Source: Amorphophallus konjac (taxonomy: Eukaryota > Streptophyta > Magnoliopsida > Alismatales > Araceae). From it: a stretch of DNA of 64,000 nucleotides. Location of the stretch: positions 19,213-83,212 of the forward strand of contig JAHNEJ010000888.1 in the NCBI GenBank assembly GCA_022559845.1, given 5' to 3'. Within the stretch, counting starts at the first letter, position 1. Each line of letters begins with the position of its first letter. The notes beneath the pieces were generated by a model, which was given only the letters and a program-made list of their open reading frames with translations, did no database searches and was not told where the DNA came from. The position numbers and the translations under genes are program-made. This document shows, one piece after another, positions 22,331-34,505 of this stretch.

Positions 22331-22779
22331 AGCCCGAGCCCGTTGTTTTCCTTCATGTTTTCCGAGGTTCTTTAAAGGTGTTGCTCCCCCGGGGGCCCAC
22401 TTCCAGTTGTCGGGTTCCGCCACTCCATGTGGGCGCGTTCCCTTTATCTCCCTTACGCCCTAGGTCAAGGGGAGATGCTGCCGAATTTGCGGTGAGGAAC
22501 TAATAAACAATTAAAAGAGGCAAAAGGAAGCAATAAACAAGCAAGACAATTGACGAAGTCTTCCAACCTATCAAATCACTGCCGGCATCACGATGAGAAT
22601 CGGACCGAGCTAACTAACCACCCGGCAGCCCGAGCATCCGACCCACAAGAAAAGAGACCGAACTGAACAAAGAGAACAAACACGGGATGAACTTTGTATA
22701 AACTACACGAAAGTTAAGAAAAGAAGAAAAGAAAAGCCTTAAAACAAATAGTTGAAAACTGATCGAGCCTCCACCCTCA

Positions 22780-23010
22780 TTGACCTTCAGCGGTACGCCC
22801 CATTGACCTTCAGCGGCACGCCCCCTTGGCCTTCAGCGGCACACCCTCATTGACCTTCAGCGGTACGCCCCATTGACCTCCAGCGGTACGCCTGTTCCAG
22901 CCCCCAGCGGTACGCCCCTCTGGCCTTCAGCGGTACACCCTTTTCAGCCCTCAGCGGCACACCCCAAGCCTCCAGCGGTACACCTTGTTTCCTTCGCCGG
23001 CACACTACAC
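22780..23010 (+). repeat. Cluster of AGCGGTACGCC motifs, LTR block 3
   Basis: Ten or so motif copies with CCTTCAGCGG(T/C)AC cores, at about 24-base spacing. The 3' LTR counterpart is 52,795-53,025. Confidence 0.8.
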
Positions 23011-23911
23011 GTATGCATGTATGTACATCACGATAAGGGCATTAACAATAGCAAATAAATCAATAAAAATTACGCTAATTAAAGGACTCCGAATGCCCAA
23101 TATTAATCACGATAAAAGAGGTGGGAGGGGTAATAATAAATAATAATAATAATAATAATAATCATGAATAAAAGAAGAGAAATCATCCCGGACAAAGGCA
23201 CAAATAAGCAGTAAACATCAAATCAGAAATCTCAGAAGGTATAACTAAGAAAGCTCCAGATAAAAGACGCTAATGCCCACGCCGCAGCCCGCTCTCTCCC
23301 CGGGACCCGGGGCAAAAGGAACAACAACGCTGCCCTTTCAGGTCGAGCCCAGGTCTCGGGAATTCCCCCGATATGGCCGGGCTTTGATCTAACCTCGGGC
23401 CGACATCCTAATCGGACCGGATTTGTTTTCTCGTTCCGGATACCTTCCGAATCTTCATTAAAAATTGCCGCATGCTCGGCAGACATTTGAAGGGATTTAC
23501 CTCGGTTTTCTCATTGTGACGCTGCCACGGACTTGTGTCCGAATACAAAAGGTCTACGAGTGGCCGACACGGCCGACAGTTTATGGCCTTAATACAACTT
23601 TCAGTGTGACCCTTCCCTATCTCTCTCGCATAATTAGTGTTACTTCTTTCGGCCGCGGGGCCTCTAATTTCGGCAATTAATCAAGGGTATTCCTTCGTAT
23701 GAGGGATGTAAATGACGTCGTGACCTTTATGGCGCGACGGGATTCGGTCCCGACACGAACTCCACAATCGTCTGACGAAGTCAGATCGAGCGCACCATGG
23801 GCTCTTCGGAGCCCGAATAAATCGTCACCTCGGTGACTGGCACGCCCACGCACTTAATAAACCAACAAACGCCATAAAATGATTGTTAAACGAAAAGTGC
23901 GCCTACAACTC

Positions 23912-23930
23912 TGGCACGCCCGGTGGGACC
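23912..23930 (+). other. Primer-binding site of element 2
   Basis: TGGCACGCCCGGTGGGACC begins four bases after the 5' LTR end. Position and the leading TGG (complement of a tRNA 3' CCA) fit a PBS. I cannot name the tRNA with confidence. Confidence 0.7.
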
Positions 23931-24046
23931 TATCCACCCTTCATCTCTTTGCCGAAATTAGGGGCCCCGTGGCCCCCTTCCTGTTACACTAATTGTGCCA
24001 CTTTCTTAAATGCAGAAAAATTAAGCAGAGAAGAGAAAGCAACATC

Positions 24047-26311
24047 ATGGAGCCGACAATGGCTGTTGTCTGTAGCCCTGAGGTTGTGGAGAATCATGTG
24101 CGGGGTGGCTACCTGGCGGTACCCCTCGCTTTCGGGAGTTTCCCTCCCACTGTGGGCTTCCCCAACTTCTTGGGGGTGGCCTTCGCCGAGATCCTCGATG
24201 TGGAAACACCCGAGGACGCCCAGATCAACGCCCCCGCCCCGGGGGTCATGGGAGCTGCTGCCGGCCGAGCTGTGGCCGAAGACAACAATAGCGTCCCCAC
24301 AACGACGCTCAGTTGCAACGTGCACCACGTGCACCACACCACCGGCCCATCCCACCAGGGGTCGACATCCTACCGGAGAAGGCTCCGGAGAAACAACACC
24401 AGCGCCGGATCAGGGCGTCGCGCCTCCAACTCCGGGAAGTCCATGACCGTCGGGGCCCTCCGAGTCCGCCTAGACGGGCAGAGGTCCCAGGTAACACCGG
24501 ACCGCATCGTCCCTACCATCCCAGTCCGCAACTCTTTCCACGGACTGGAAAAGCTGAAAGAAAGGGCAGTGCCCGCGACCCCAGCCGTGACGCCAAAGAG
24601 GACGCCGGTTCACAGGCCGGCTAAACTGAAGCAAGTCTGGGTACCCAAGGAGACCCAGCCCACTGCACCTGCCCAGGCAGGGCCCAGCACCTTCCGCCCC
24701 AGGAGGGCCCGACGCGATGACAAAGTCGAGGCAGTGACCCCCACTCTCCGACCAGCACCTGTCATTCCGGTGCCGTCCGAGAATGTTCACCGCCATCGCC
24801 GAGGGCGCCGGCACAATGCCGCCCGCTCGGCTCGCACGGCCTACTCCCCTCCTGCCGCTGTCATCGACGCGCAACCCCAGGCCGCTCTCCCTGACCAGGA
24901 GTGGGAAGGGATTGAGCAGGCCATGAGGAACTACCTCTGAGGCCCGGGTAGCACCCCTACTGGCCGCCAGAGACTACTGGGGGCAATGGCTTCCGCCTTC
25001 CAGGAAGAAAGGGGGGAACCTGCACCTAGCATGGAGTCGAGGACCCGCCCGGAGGAGCCGCGCCAGTCCCTTGTACGGGAGGAAGCGCCGCCCCGACGAT
25101 CGGTCTTCGACAGACTGACATTCCCAGGAGGACCGTCCCGGAGGGCGTCAAGAAGAACTAAGAGTAAGAGACGGCAGACATTCACCTGCAACATGGCAGG
25201 AGTCCATGGTCGGTACGGGGCCTTACCCACCGACCCGGAAGAATTGGCTAGAATGGCCGCCAGGCCGGGACCCCTTACCAGAAGAAGGAGAGCGGCAGGC
25301 GGCACGACACCCACGGCCGCCGAAGGAACTTTACCCGAAGAACCCCTTGCGGCCCTCATGGCCAATGTGGTTACTACCGGCGACACGAGTGGCGGACCCT
25401 CGACATCATCCGAGGACGCCCCGGCCGAAGAAACAGGGGGCATGCCCAGTCTCCCCATAGCTGACCCAGCAATGCTGCTCATGATGCAACGATTCTAGCA
25501 GGAAATTGAGTCACTCAAGAAGCAGCTAAGTGAGCGGGACGCGCCGCCCCCGATGTCCTGGCAGACCGAGGTTATACCCGAAGTACCCAGGGACAGGGGG
25601 CAGTCTTCAGAGGCAGCTCTTCCAGCAACCCTCAATCCTCTCGGGGGCGCGCCCCTACAGCAGACACATTATACAGTGGTGGCCCCGCCACAGGCTCCGC
25701 TCTCACAAGGGTCCCCCACGGCCCCCCGAGCAACCGTGGTAGCCACTCCGAGCGCGCAGCCCGCTCATTTCTACCCGAGCCCAGTCGACCCGGCGGCAGT
25801 CAGCCGGTTGATGCTCGAGCAGATGATAGAGATGAAGCTGGCCGAGAGGGGCAAAGGGGATCATACGCCGTTTGACGTCTACTGGGTACCCTACCCGGCC
25901 CATTATGCTGCCAGGAAGTTGCCGGCTGGCGTCACCAAGCCGCCGAAATTTGAAAAGTTCAACGGGCAAGGATCCCCCAGGGAACATATTGCCTACTACG
26001 TAAACATCATGGGAGATTTAGCTGCTGATGAGGCCTATCTTCTGAAGTTCTTCGGATCAACACTTACCGGACTCGCTTTTGAGTGGTACTCCAGCTTGCT
26101 ACCCGGGTCCGTTGCTGACTGGCCTGACATGCAGAAGAAGTTCAAGGAGAGATTTTACGTCGCTGAAAGGGAAATCACTATGGCTGAACTCTATGCCACA
26201 AAGCAAAAGAATGATGAGTCGGCCCTCGACTACATCAAAAGATGGAGAAACCTCAGCATGAGGTGTAAGCGTCCCCCGCATCAGGAGGACGTGGTGCAGA
26301 TCTGCAAATAA
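24047..26311 (+). pseudogene. Element 2 gag, N-terminal part with capsid domain (three stops)
   Basis: The first ATG in the long frame after the PBS is 24,047 (MEPTMAVV). The N-terminal ~480 codons are a proline-, arginine- and alanine-rich region I do not recognise. Codons near 25,870-26,290 are the retrotransposon gag (capsid) domain: PPKFEKFNGQGSPREHI, FFGSTLTGLAFEWYSSL, KKFKERFY, LDYIKRWRNLSMRCKR. In-frame stops lie at 24,938 (TGA), 25,496 (TAG) and 26,309 (TAA), without any frameshift. Gag would form the virus-like particle. Confidence 0.85.
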
Positions 26312-26314
26312 AAC

Positions 26315-27502
26315 TTGAAGAAAGAAATCCTAGAAAGAATGATCGGCACCGAGGTCAAAACATTCGACCGCCTGAACAATGTGGTAGCAGAGATCGAGGC
26401 GTTTCTGGCCCGATACTCCTCCACTCCAGCCATGTCAAGTCAGAGGGCCAGGCAGGCCGAGAAGAAGCCAGCGCCCCCCAAGGTGCACACACTAGACTTC
26501 CAGGCTTTTGAAAAGCATAAAGAAAAAGCCAAGGGGGCTGCCACCCTACCTCCGCCCCGGACCACAGAATGGCGGGAGGGCCCCTCACTAAGAGAGAAGA
26601 TGAGAAACAAGTTATATTCCTTCTCCCGGGACAAGTCCAAGCTCCTGTTTGAGTGGGCAACCGGCTACAATAAGATCACATTGCCAGAGCCGAAAAGGCC
26701 TGGCGACTCAAAGAAGAAGGATGACCCGCGCTTCTGCATGTACCATCGGGTGCTCGGGCATACCATTGAAGACTGCTACGTCTTCAAGGATGTTATTGAG
26801 TCCTTAATTAGGGACGGGGAGCTGGACATGGGGGAGCATAAAGTAGACCCCCCGCAGCCACACGAACTGCCCAGCATAACCTCCTCCGTCAATATGATCT
26901 CACTATATCAGGAGTTGCCAGAAGGATGGGCGGAAGCCTGTGCCCGTACCACTTATGAGACCTTTATCATGGCCCCAGCTCAAGACCAAGAAGGGTGGCA
27001 GACTATACCCAGAAAAACTAGAAAGGCGCGCGCCTCTCGACCTACCCCAGGAATTCACTCGAGGGTAGCAGCGCCCCTGCCTGCACCGCCCCCGGTAAAC
27101 CCAGTTTGCCACGACACGGCCCCTCGGCTGGTCATGAGGCGGCCCACTCACAACAAGAAGAGCTCGGCCCCGTTGCGAATGTACACGAAGACTAGCCCGG
27201 CGGTTGAAAGACTCCAGGCTATTATTGACGGGCTTGAAGATTATGAGCAGCCCAAAATCCAGTCCGTCGAATTAAAACAATATGTCCCCTGGGAGGAGTT
27301 CGAGTCACTTGAGCTGGCTCCAGGAACAGAAGCTGATGCAGATAAAGAGCCTCCCCTGTGGGGTGGACCTATTCGGGAGTAGCCATCCGCTGCGGCGGGC
27401 AAGAAGAAGAAGAAGAGAAGACCCAGGGGTAAGAAGAAGAAGGAGGTCGTCTTCGCTTGCAACACCCTCTGGGCGTTGTTCGACACCGTTCTCTCCCTGT
27501 AA
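26315..27502 (+). pseudogene. Element 2 gag, C-terminal part with zinc knuckle
   Basis: Same frame as the preceding segment. It holds SLREKMRNKLYSFSRDKSK, then a zinc knuckle of the form C-x2-H-x4-H-x4-C (CMYHRVLGHTIEDC, from 26,735), a variant usual in Tat gag proteins, for RNA packaging. TAG at 27,380-27,382 may be close to the true gag end. A lysine/arginine-rich stretch and a TAA at 27,500-27,502 follow. Confidence 0.82.
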
Positions 27503-29185
27503 GAGAAAGAAGAAGAGCCACCCCATGAACCGGCAGAGGTGAGTCAAGCTGAAACATCCACCTCCCAGCACGCCACCAGGTCAGGGAGGAAGTGGGGGCG
27601 CCCTCCTCAGGGCAGCCTCAACATCATGCTCAAGGGGGAACAACCATATCAGATTCTCGACCCTGAGGTCCGAGGAACCGAGATCCCTCCCCCATCAGGT
27701 CTCTACCCCGGGGGTACCAAGAGTCAAGGCGCCCCGTCGTTCGCCGAATTCCTGTCAGCTCGAGCAGGAAGGCGGGCGCACCCTCAGGGGTCCGCTGCGA
27801 CCAGTAAAGCAAGCATTCCTCAAGCTCTACCAGCTACAGCTCCTGCCCAGCCAGAAGGAGAATTCAACGGCATCCCAGACCTCGCCGAATTCATGCGAGA
27901 AACAGAGGAAGCCCAGCAGGCCCCGCCAGCTCAACAGGCCGCAGCAGAGCCCACAAAGCAGGCATCCCTTGAGCTGGCACTCCAGCCTCAGGATGAGGGC
28001 AGACGCAGCAAGCCCGAAGAGATGAAATTGCTCAAGGTGCGGGCGGCCGAGCGAATAGTCAGACACCTTAAGAAAATCCCGACCCGATTCACGGTGTGGG
28101 AGATGCTGTCCTTGAACGAAGAAATACGGCAAGCCATCATCGCCGCACTCCAGACGCCAGCACACCTTGAAGCCTGTTTGGCAGAAACACCACCTGAAGT
28201 AGCAGTGGCTTTCACAGAAGATGACATGCTCCTACCGACTTGCAGCCATAATAGGCCCCTCTACATGAAAGGACAGCTGAACGGCCAGCCTATGAACAGG
28301 GTCTTGATCGACCCAGGGGCAGCAGTAAATATACTCCCGTACCGGGTATACCAGAAGCACTACTTTGACGTACACCTGGTCGAAGTTAAAAATGTCAAGA
28401 TTGCCGGCTTTAACCAGAAATGTGAGGTTCCCATGGGGGTCGCAGAGTTCAACTTGACCTTTGACGACTTCACCTCCAAAGTCCAGTTCCACGTCATCAA
28501 CTCCAACACGTCCTACAAGGCATTGCTCGGCCGGCCTTGGCTACACCAAAATAGGGTGGTGCCCTCCACCTTGCATCAATGCATCAAGTACCCCTGCGAG
28601 GGAAAGGAAGTCAGAATCTTCGCCGACCTCCACCCGTTCGAGGTGTTCGAGTGTCACCTGTCAGATGCTAATCTATACTTAGAAAACGCGAAGCAAGCTC
28701 CCCAAGTCATCCAAGACAAGGGAAAGAAGAAAATGGAATCAGGAGGCTGGTTTCCTCCGTCGCCCCCAGGCTATGTGGCTCCCCCACATGTACCATTTAT
28801 TGCACAAGAGGAAGGGGTATTTAGGGCAGCCCCTCTCCCTATCTACCCCACACCGGGGGCACCCTGCCTCAAAGACCTGCTAGAAGATGTCAGGGTCCCG
28901 CCAGGGATCGTCAAGCCGATAGCGGAAATTGAATGCCAAGCGGCTGAACAACTGAGGACCTTCGAGGTGCCTAACCCCGAGGGGCCGCCCACTATCTTCT
29001 ATGTGGCCGGGGAGAAGCCGATCAGGGAAGACGACGATTGCCGATTCCCTGACGAGTTGCATGACCCGCACGTCCCCATTATGGGACTTCCCCACATGAC
29101 TGACCGGGCAGCCAGAATGGTCAGGAAGCAGAAGATTCCTCCCTACCAGCCCGCCAGCCGGAAGGAAACGTTTGAAAGAATGTGA
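27503..29185 (+). pseudogene. Element 2 aspartic protease region
   Basis: A ~240-codon linker is followed by a retropepsin-like domain: VLIDPGAAVNILPYRVY with the catalytic aspartate codon at 28,310-28,312, then VKIAGFNQKCEVPMG, FHVINSNTSYKALLGRPW. It would cut the gag-pol polyprotein. The catalytic triad reads D-P-G rather than D-S/T-G. The frame stops at TGA 29,183-29,185 and continues in register into the next segment. Confidence 0.85.
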
Positions 29186-29209
29186 AACCCACCAAACCTG
29201 GATCGACGG

Positions 29210-32200
29210 TTGCTGAAAATCACCAAGCACCCCGGTCTGGGCTTTTCACTAGAAAATTACTACGAGACTGATGTCATATCGGTCTCAACATGGCCCGGCG
29301 ACGATCCCGCAGAAGCTACAGATTCGCGGGAAGCCTGTCGAGACGCACATCCTGCACCCCCAGTTCAGGAGGCACAAGACGAGGAGATCTTCCTTTGGAA
29401 ACCTCCCCGCCGCCGTTGCATAGAGAAGACCCCCTCCTTCTCCGAAGTGTCGACCTCGAAAGGGCACACCGGCGAGACACCTTCGCCCCGGCCGGCCGGC
29501 GAAGCGAGGAGCAGCAGCACGGGCCATGCTCCGAATTCCCCTCGATACGACCCCGTCATGTACGCCTTGTACCACAGGCAGCAACGGGAGATCGAGATGC
29601 TAAAAGCACGACTGGCGAAGTTGACCTCGCTAGTCGCCGACCTGATCCAGGGCTCCCTCCCCCCATGGGGTGGCCGGATGCCTCGGCCCCGAGGCACCAG
29701 TCCCAGCACCCCCGCTTTGTCAAGGCGGGAAATGAGAGACATGGCAAGCTCGCTGACCGAGCGGCCAACCAGGCAAGGGCTGACACTCCAAGAGAAGCTA
29801 CAGAAGCCTTATTCCTTTCCGAGAGAGAAGACCTGGGGCATCTTCGACTGGGCTTGCCACTACGGCAAAGTCTCCCTTCCACGGTCCAAGAGGCCGCAAG
29901 ACACCCGAAGAAGCGGGGACCCACTATTTTGCCCTTACCACCAGATGCTGGGTCACGCCATTGAAGACTGCTATGTCTTCAAAGACATTGCTCAGAGCCT
30001 CATCGACAGGGATGAGCTCAGAATGGGGGACTACGTGGTAGCCCCGCCACGCCCCCACGTGGCGGACAGCCCCAGGGCAGGAGCCTACACTGTGTCCGTC
30101 CAATGCCAGGCGCTTGAAGATGCGGCTACCCCGGCCCCCGCAGGAGCGGTCTATGATGAATACACAGAAGAGCCCGGGATGGACCTGTGCCCCTCCGAGC
30201 CAGCGGACCTCGCTTACCCGTCAGCTACAACCCAGGAGGAGTGCGAGGTGAATGCAGCCTCCATGACCAGCCATGATGAACAAGAAGAGGGAGATGGCAT
30301 CATCGAGCCCGAGGACGATGAAGACCAGGATTTCGTTGACTTGTCATCGGCCCCGCCAGAAATTAAAAAAGGCGGCCAGGCCACAGTCGACGAGTTGATT
30401 GAGATCAACCTTGGCACAGAAGAGGACCCCAGACCGACCTTCCTAAGCGCTCTCATGCCCCTGCAGGAGAGAGAGCAATACGCAAAGTTGCTGCAAGAGT
30501 TTCGGGATTGCTTTACCTGGAATTACAAAGAAATGCCTGGGCTCAGCACCGAAGTGACTCAGCACATCCTGTCCATTGATCCCAAAGTGGAGCCAGTGAA
30601 GCAATCACCCCGGCGCATGAGGCCGGAATTAACCAGCCAGATCTGCAAGGAGGTCGACAAACTCATAGATGTCGGCTTCGTGGTGGAAAACCAATATACC
30701 ACATGGTTGGCCAACATTGTACCAGTGAAGAAGAAGAATGGACAGATCAGGATTTGCGTGGATTTCCGCGACCTAAATAAAGCCTGCCCAAAAGACGACT
30801 TCCCGGTGCCTATCACCGAAGTGATGATCGATGCAACTACTGGCCATGAGGCCTTGTCCTTTATGGATGGGTCGTCCGGCTATAACCAAATCTGGATAGC
30901 CGACCACGACCGGATTCACACCGCCTTTAGGTCACCTAAAGGGATATTTCACTACAAGAGGATGCCCTTCGGCCTCAAGAATGCTGGTGCCACATATCAG
31001 CGGGCGATGACCAAGATCTTCGACGAGCTGCTATACAGCAAGGTCGAATGCTACATCGACGACCTGGTCGTCAAGACTAAAAAGAGGGATGAGCATCTGA
31101 ATGACCTCAGGGTCGTCTTCCAAAGGCTCCGTCTGTACGGGCTGAAAATGAATCCCATGAAGTGCGCCTTTGGCGTGTCCAGTGGAAAGTTCCTCGGCTT
31201 CATTGTCCGACACAGAGGGATCGAGATCGACCCCTTTAAGATAAAAGCTATCCAGGAGCTGCCCCCTCCGAAGAATCTGGGAGAGCTGAGATCCCTACAA
31301 GGGCGTCTAGCTTACATCTGCAGGTTCATTTCCAACCTGTCGGGGCGCTGCCAGCCATTCCACAGACTAATGATGAAGAATACACCTTTCAGCTGGGGTC
31401 ATGAATGCCAGCACGCGTTTGACCAGTTAAAGGAGTATCTGAAGACCCCGCATGTTCTGGGGGCACCTGTCAAAGGTAGACCGCTTATTCTCTACATAGC
31501 AGCTACTGAATATTCACTGGGGGCAATGCTCGCCCAGAACAACGATGAAGGAAAAGAGCATGCTCTCTACTACCTTAGCCGGAGACTGGTAGGGGCGGAG
31601 GCCAAGTACACTCCAATAGAAAAAGTCTGCCTTGCTTTGGTCTTCGCAGTCAAGAAGATGAGGCACTACATGCTATCCCATGAAGTCAGTCTAATATCCA
31701 GAGCTGACCCCATCAGGCACATTCTCTCCCAGCCGATCCCGAAGGGGCGCCTTGGTAAATGGGCCGTGCTACTCATGGAGTTTGATATTACCTACGTGCC
31801 GCAGAAGGTCGTTAAGGGACAAGCCGTCGCGGATTTCTTCGCAGCACACCCCGTGCCCGAAGACTCCCCGTTGGCCACAGAGCTGCCCGAGGATGAAACA
31901 CTGGAGGTATACCATATACAACAAGCCATCTGGCAGCTGTATTTTGACGGAGCCTCAAGAACAGAAGCGACCCCGTCCGGACATACTAAGGTGCGGGCCG
32001 GAGCGGGCATCGTCCTCAAGTCTCCAGATGGAGAAGTGCTACACACTTCTTGTTGCATCAGCAAGCCCTGTACAAATAATGAGGCGGAGTATGAAGCTCT
32101 GATTATCGGCCTCCAGGTGGCCCTCTACATGGAGATCAAAATGCTCCAGGTATTCGGCGACTCGCTGCTAGTCGTCAAGCAGGTCCAGGGACAGTTTGAT

Positions 32201-32854
32201 GTCCGGAAACCCGAGCTGCTCCCTTACCACGCTAAGGCGAAGGGGCTCATGGAGCGATTCTACCTCCTCGAAATAGGCCATGTGGCCCGAGGGGAGAACG
32301 CCCAGGTCGACGCCTTGGCAAAATTGGCAAGCTCATTAGCAGTGCCTCCAGATGGATCTCTCAGTATCCAAGTAATAAACCAACGCCAGATGCCCAGCAT
32401 GGTAGAAGAGGAATCAGAGGAAGAAGACCTAGAGGTCACTACAGTGGAAGCCGTCAGCCTGCCCGACTGGAGAGACCCCTTGATGCAGTGGTTCAAACAC
32501 CAGCGGTTGCCTGACCGAAGAGAAGAAAAGATCAAGCTAGTCAGAACCAAGGACTCTTATGAGCTCCGAAGCGGAATATTATTCCGAATTGTGGCAGATG
32601 CCAGGCGGAAGCTGCTCCTCCGATGTTTGTCCACCGAAGAAGCTTGGAGGGTCATGAAGGAGGTCCATGCCGGGACGGCGGGTGCACACCAGGCGGGACC
32701 AAAAATAAAAATTGAGATCAAGAGACTTGGCTACTATTGGCCTGCAATGTTCGACGACTGCTGCAAATATGCTAAGTCATGTCAGAAATGTCAGGAGCAT
32801 GTCGCCATACCCAGAAGGCCTCCCGTGCAATTGCACCCAACGGCGCCCAGCTAG
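29210..32854 (+). pseudogene. Element 2 pol: second zinc knuckle, reverse transcriptase, two RNase H domains, integrase zinc domain
   Basis: 1,214 codons open. Near 29,770-30,040 there is a second copy of the gag-type knuckle region (CPYHQMLGHAIEDC). RT follows from about 30,600 (WLANIVPVKKKNGQIRICVD, YIDD at 31,052-31,063), then RNase H (ALYYLSRRL, EKVCLALVFAVKK), the archaeal-type RNase H (WQLYFDGASR, NNEAEYEALIIGL, FGDSLLVVKQ) and the integrase HHCC domain (HAGTAGAHQAG, CQKCQEH). It ends at TAG 32,852-32,854, where element 1 has a tryptophan codon. Confidence 0.93.
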
Positions 32855-33745
32855 CCGTTTGCCCAATGGGGAACAGACGTTGTTGGTCCCTTACCCGCGT
32901 CTTCCACAGGATGCAAGTACATTTTGGCGGCAACCGACTACTTCTCCCGTTGGGCAGAGGCTGTAGCCTTGCGGGAGGTCACCGGAGAAATCGTGGTCAG
33001 GTTTGCCCGCCGCAACATCATATTCCGGTTTGGCGTGCCCGACCGGATTGTGTCGGACAACGGCAGCCACTTCCGTAACCAGAAGGTTTACCGGCTAGCA
33101 GAAAAATACAGAATTGACTGGAGGACATCGACTCCTTACAACCCACAAGCCAATGGGCTGGCCGAAGCTTTCAATAAGACACTCTGCACTCTCCTGGCCA
33201 AGACCGTTAGCTCTAATAAAAGGGACTGGGAAGAAAAAATGTATGAAGCGCTTTGGGCGTACCGAACTGTATACAAGACCCCAACGGGCTGCTCGCCCTT
33301 CTCTCTCGTATACGGCTCGGAAGCAATCGTCCCCGTCGAACTGGAGATACCGTCCCTCAGGGTCGCCATTCAGCAGGGGCTTGTCCCCGAAGGGCAGACC
33401 AACACCAAGCGAAGGCTCGATGAACTCTCCAGTCTGGAAGCAAAGCGGCTTCAAGCCCAACAGAATATCCAGGTCTACCAGGCCCGGATTGCACGCGCCT
33501 TTGACAAGCTCGTCAAGGAACGCGAATTCAAGAATGGCGACCTTGTTATGGTCAAGAGAAGAGATCTCATGACAGCCAACCCCAAGGGTAAGCTAAACGA
33601 GAACTGGCTCGGACCCTACGTAGTCCAAAAAGTCTACGAAGGTGGGGCCTATGTAATTGTCAACCACCGCGGGGAGGTTCAATTCCCGCCTCTTAATGGA
33701 AGGCACTTGAGATTGTACCACGCTCCGGCGCCCCCATTCAGGTAA
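32855..33745 (+). pseudogene. Element 2 integrase core and C-terminus
   Basis: In register with the previous segment. D,D,E catalytic residues: GTDVVGPLP (first D), VSDNGSHF (second D), NGLAEAFNK (E). Then LWAYRTVYKTPTGCSPF and a C-terminal domain (FKNGDLVMVKRRDL, NWLGPYVVQKVYEGGAYV). No chromodomain is present, as usual for the Tat lineage. It ends at TAA 33,743-33,745. Confidence 0.92.
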
Positions 33746-33827
33746 TAATATTACTCTTCGCCCCATTTTGGGGGCGGATTTGCGTGATTAATGTCCGAAT
33801 GATTTGGCCACCAGCCGGGTTTCCAAA

Positions 33828-34060
33828 AAGGGAAAGAAAAAAATAGAAAGAGAAAAAAGAGAAGAAACAAAAGAGAAAAAAAAAAGAAGAAGAAAAAAAT
33901 ATAGAAAGAGAAAAAAGAGAAGAAGCAAAAAGAAAAAAAAAAGGAAGAAGCAAAAAAGAGAGAAAAAAAAATAGAAAGAGAAAGAAGGAAGAAGCAAAAA
34001 AAAATAAAAAAAAAGAAAAAAAGGGAAAAAAAAGAGAGAAAAGAAGAACCAGAAAAGGGG
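33828..34060 (+). repeat. Purine-only low-complexity tract
   Basis: Over 200 bases of A and G in short GAAAAA/GAGAAG units, just downstream of the pol stop. Long phenylalanine-rich frames on the minus strand are by-products of this composition. Confidence 0.9.
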
Positions 34061-34109
34061 AACGCCCCCCATTTCCAGTCGCCGCCCCGCATCAGCGGGG
34101 GTACTAGAA

Positions 34110-34505
34110 GTGGGCTAAACAAACTCTTCTCTCCGTCCTCCCCGGGCGGTGGGTACCCCTTTGGCTCGGACCTCACGTCCGGGTCATTGACTGAACAAAC
34201 TCTTCTCTCCGTCCTCCCCGGGCGGTGGGTACCCCTTTGGCTCGGACCTTACGGCCGGGTCATTGACTAAACAGACTCTTCTCTCCGTCCTCCCCGGGCG
34301 GTGAGTACCCCTTTGGCTCGGACCTCCCGTCCGGGTCATTGACTAAACAAACTCTTCTCTACGTCCTCCCCAGGCGGTGAGTACCCCTCTGGTTCGGATC
34401 TCCCGTCCGGGTCATTGACTAAACAAACTCTTCTCTCCGTCCTCCCCAGGCGGTGAGTACCCCTCTGGCTCGGACCTCCCGTCTGAGTCACTGACTAAAC
34501 AGATC
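34110..34505 (+). repeat. 76-bp tandem array with a hairpin in each unit
   Basis: Just over five units (starts near 34,116, 34,192, 34,268, 34,344, 34,420): TAAACAAACTCTTCTC, CCGTCCTCCCCGGGCGGTG, GTACCCC, then CTCGGACCTCACGTCCGGGT. The hairpin CGGAC-loop-GTCCG recurs with compensated or wobble changes in most units. Confidence 0.92.

Larger units (their letters stand above)
20489..23907 (+). mobile_element. 5' LTR of element 2
   Basis: TGTGGACACC ... GCGCCTACA, 3,419 bp, pairing with 50,492-53,919. It contains a TATA box at 21,245, GA-rich sequence downstream of it, three clusters of GGCACGCC-type motifs, a short (TAA)n run near 23,140, and the segment CGAATTTGCGG near 22,480 that resembles the element 1 LTR. 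Translated frames inside are low-complexity and present in both LTRs; I do not call genes. Confidence 0.92.

Noticed and set aside
25496..25501. Programmed UAG readthrough (TAG CAG) in gag
   Set aside because: The following bases do not complete the CAR-YYA context, and six other stops in the same frame point to decay.
33751..34176. Minus-strand phenylalanine-rich ORFs
   Set aside because: Translation of a purine-only tract; no start context or homology.
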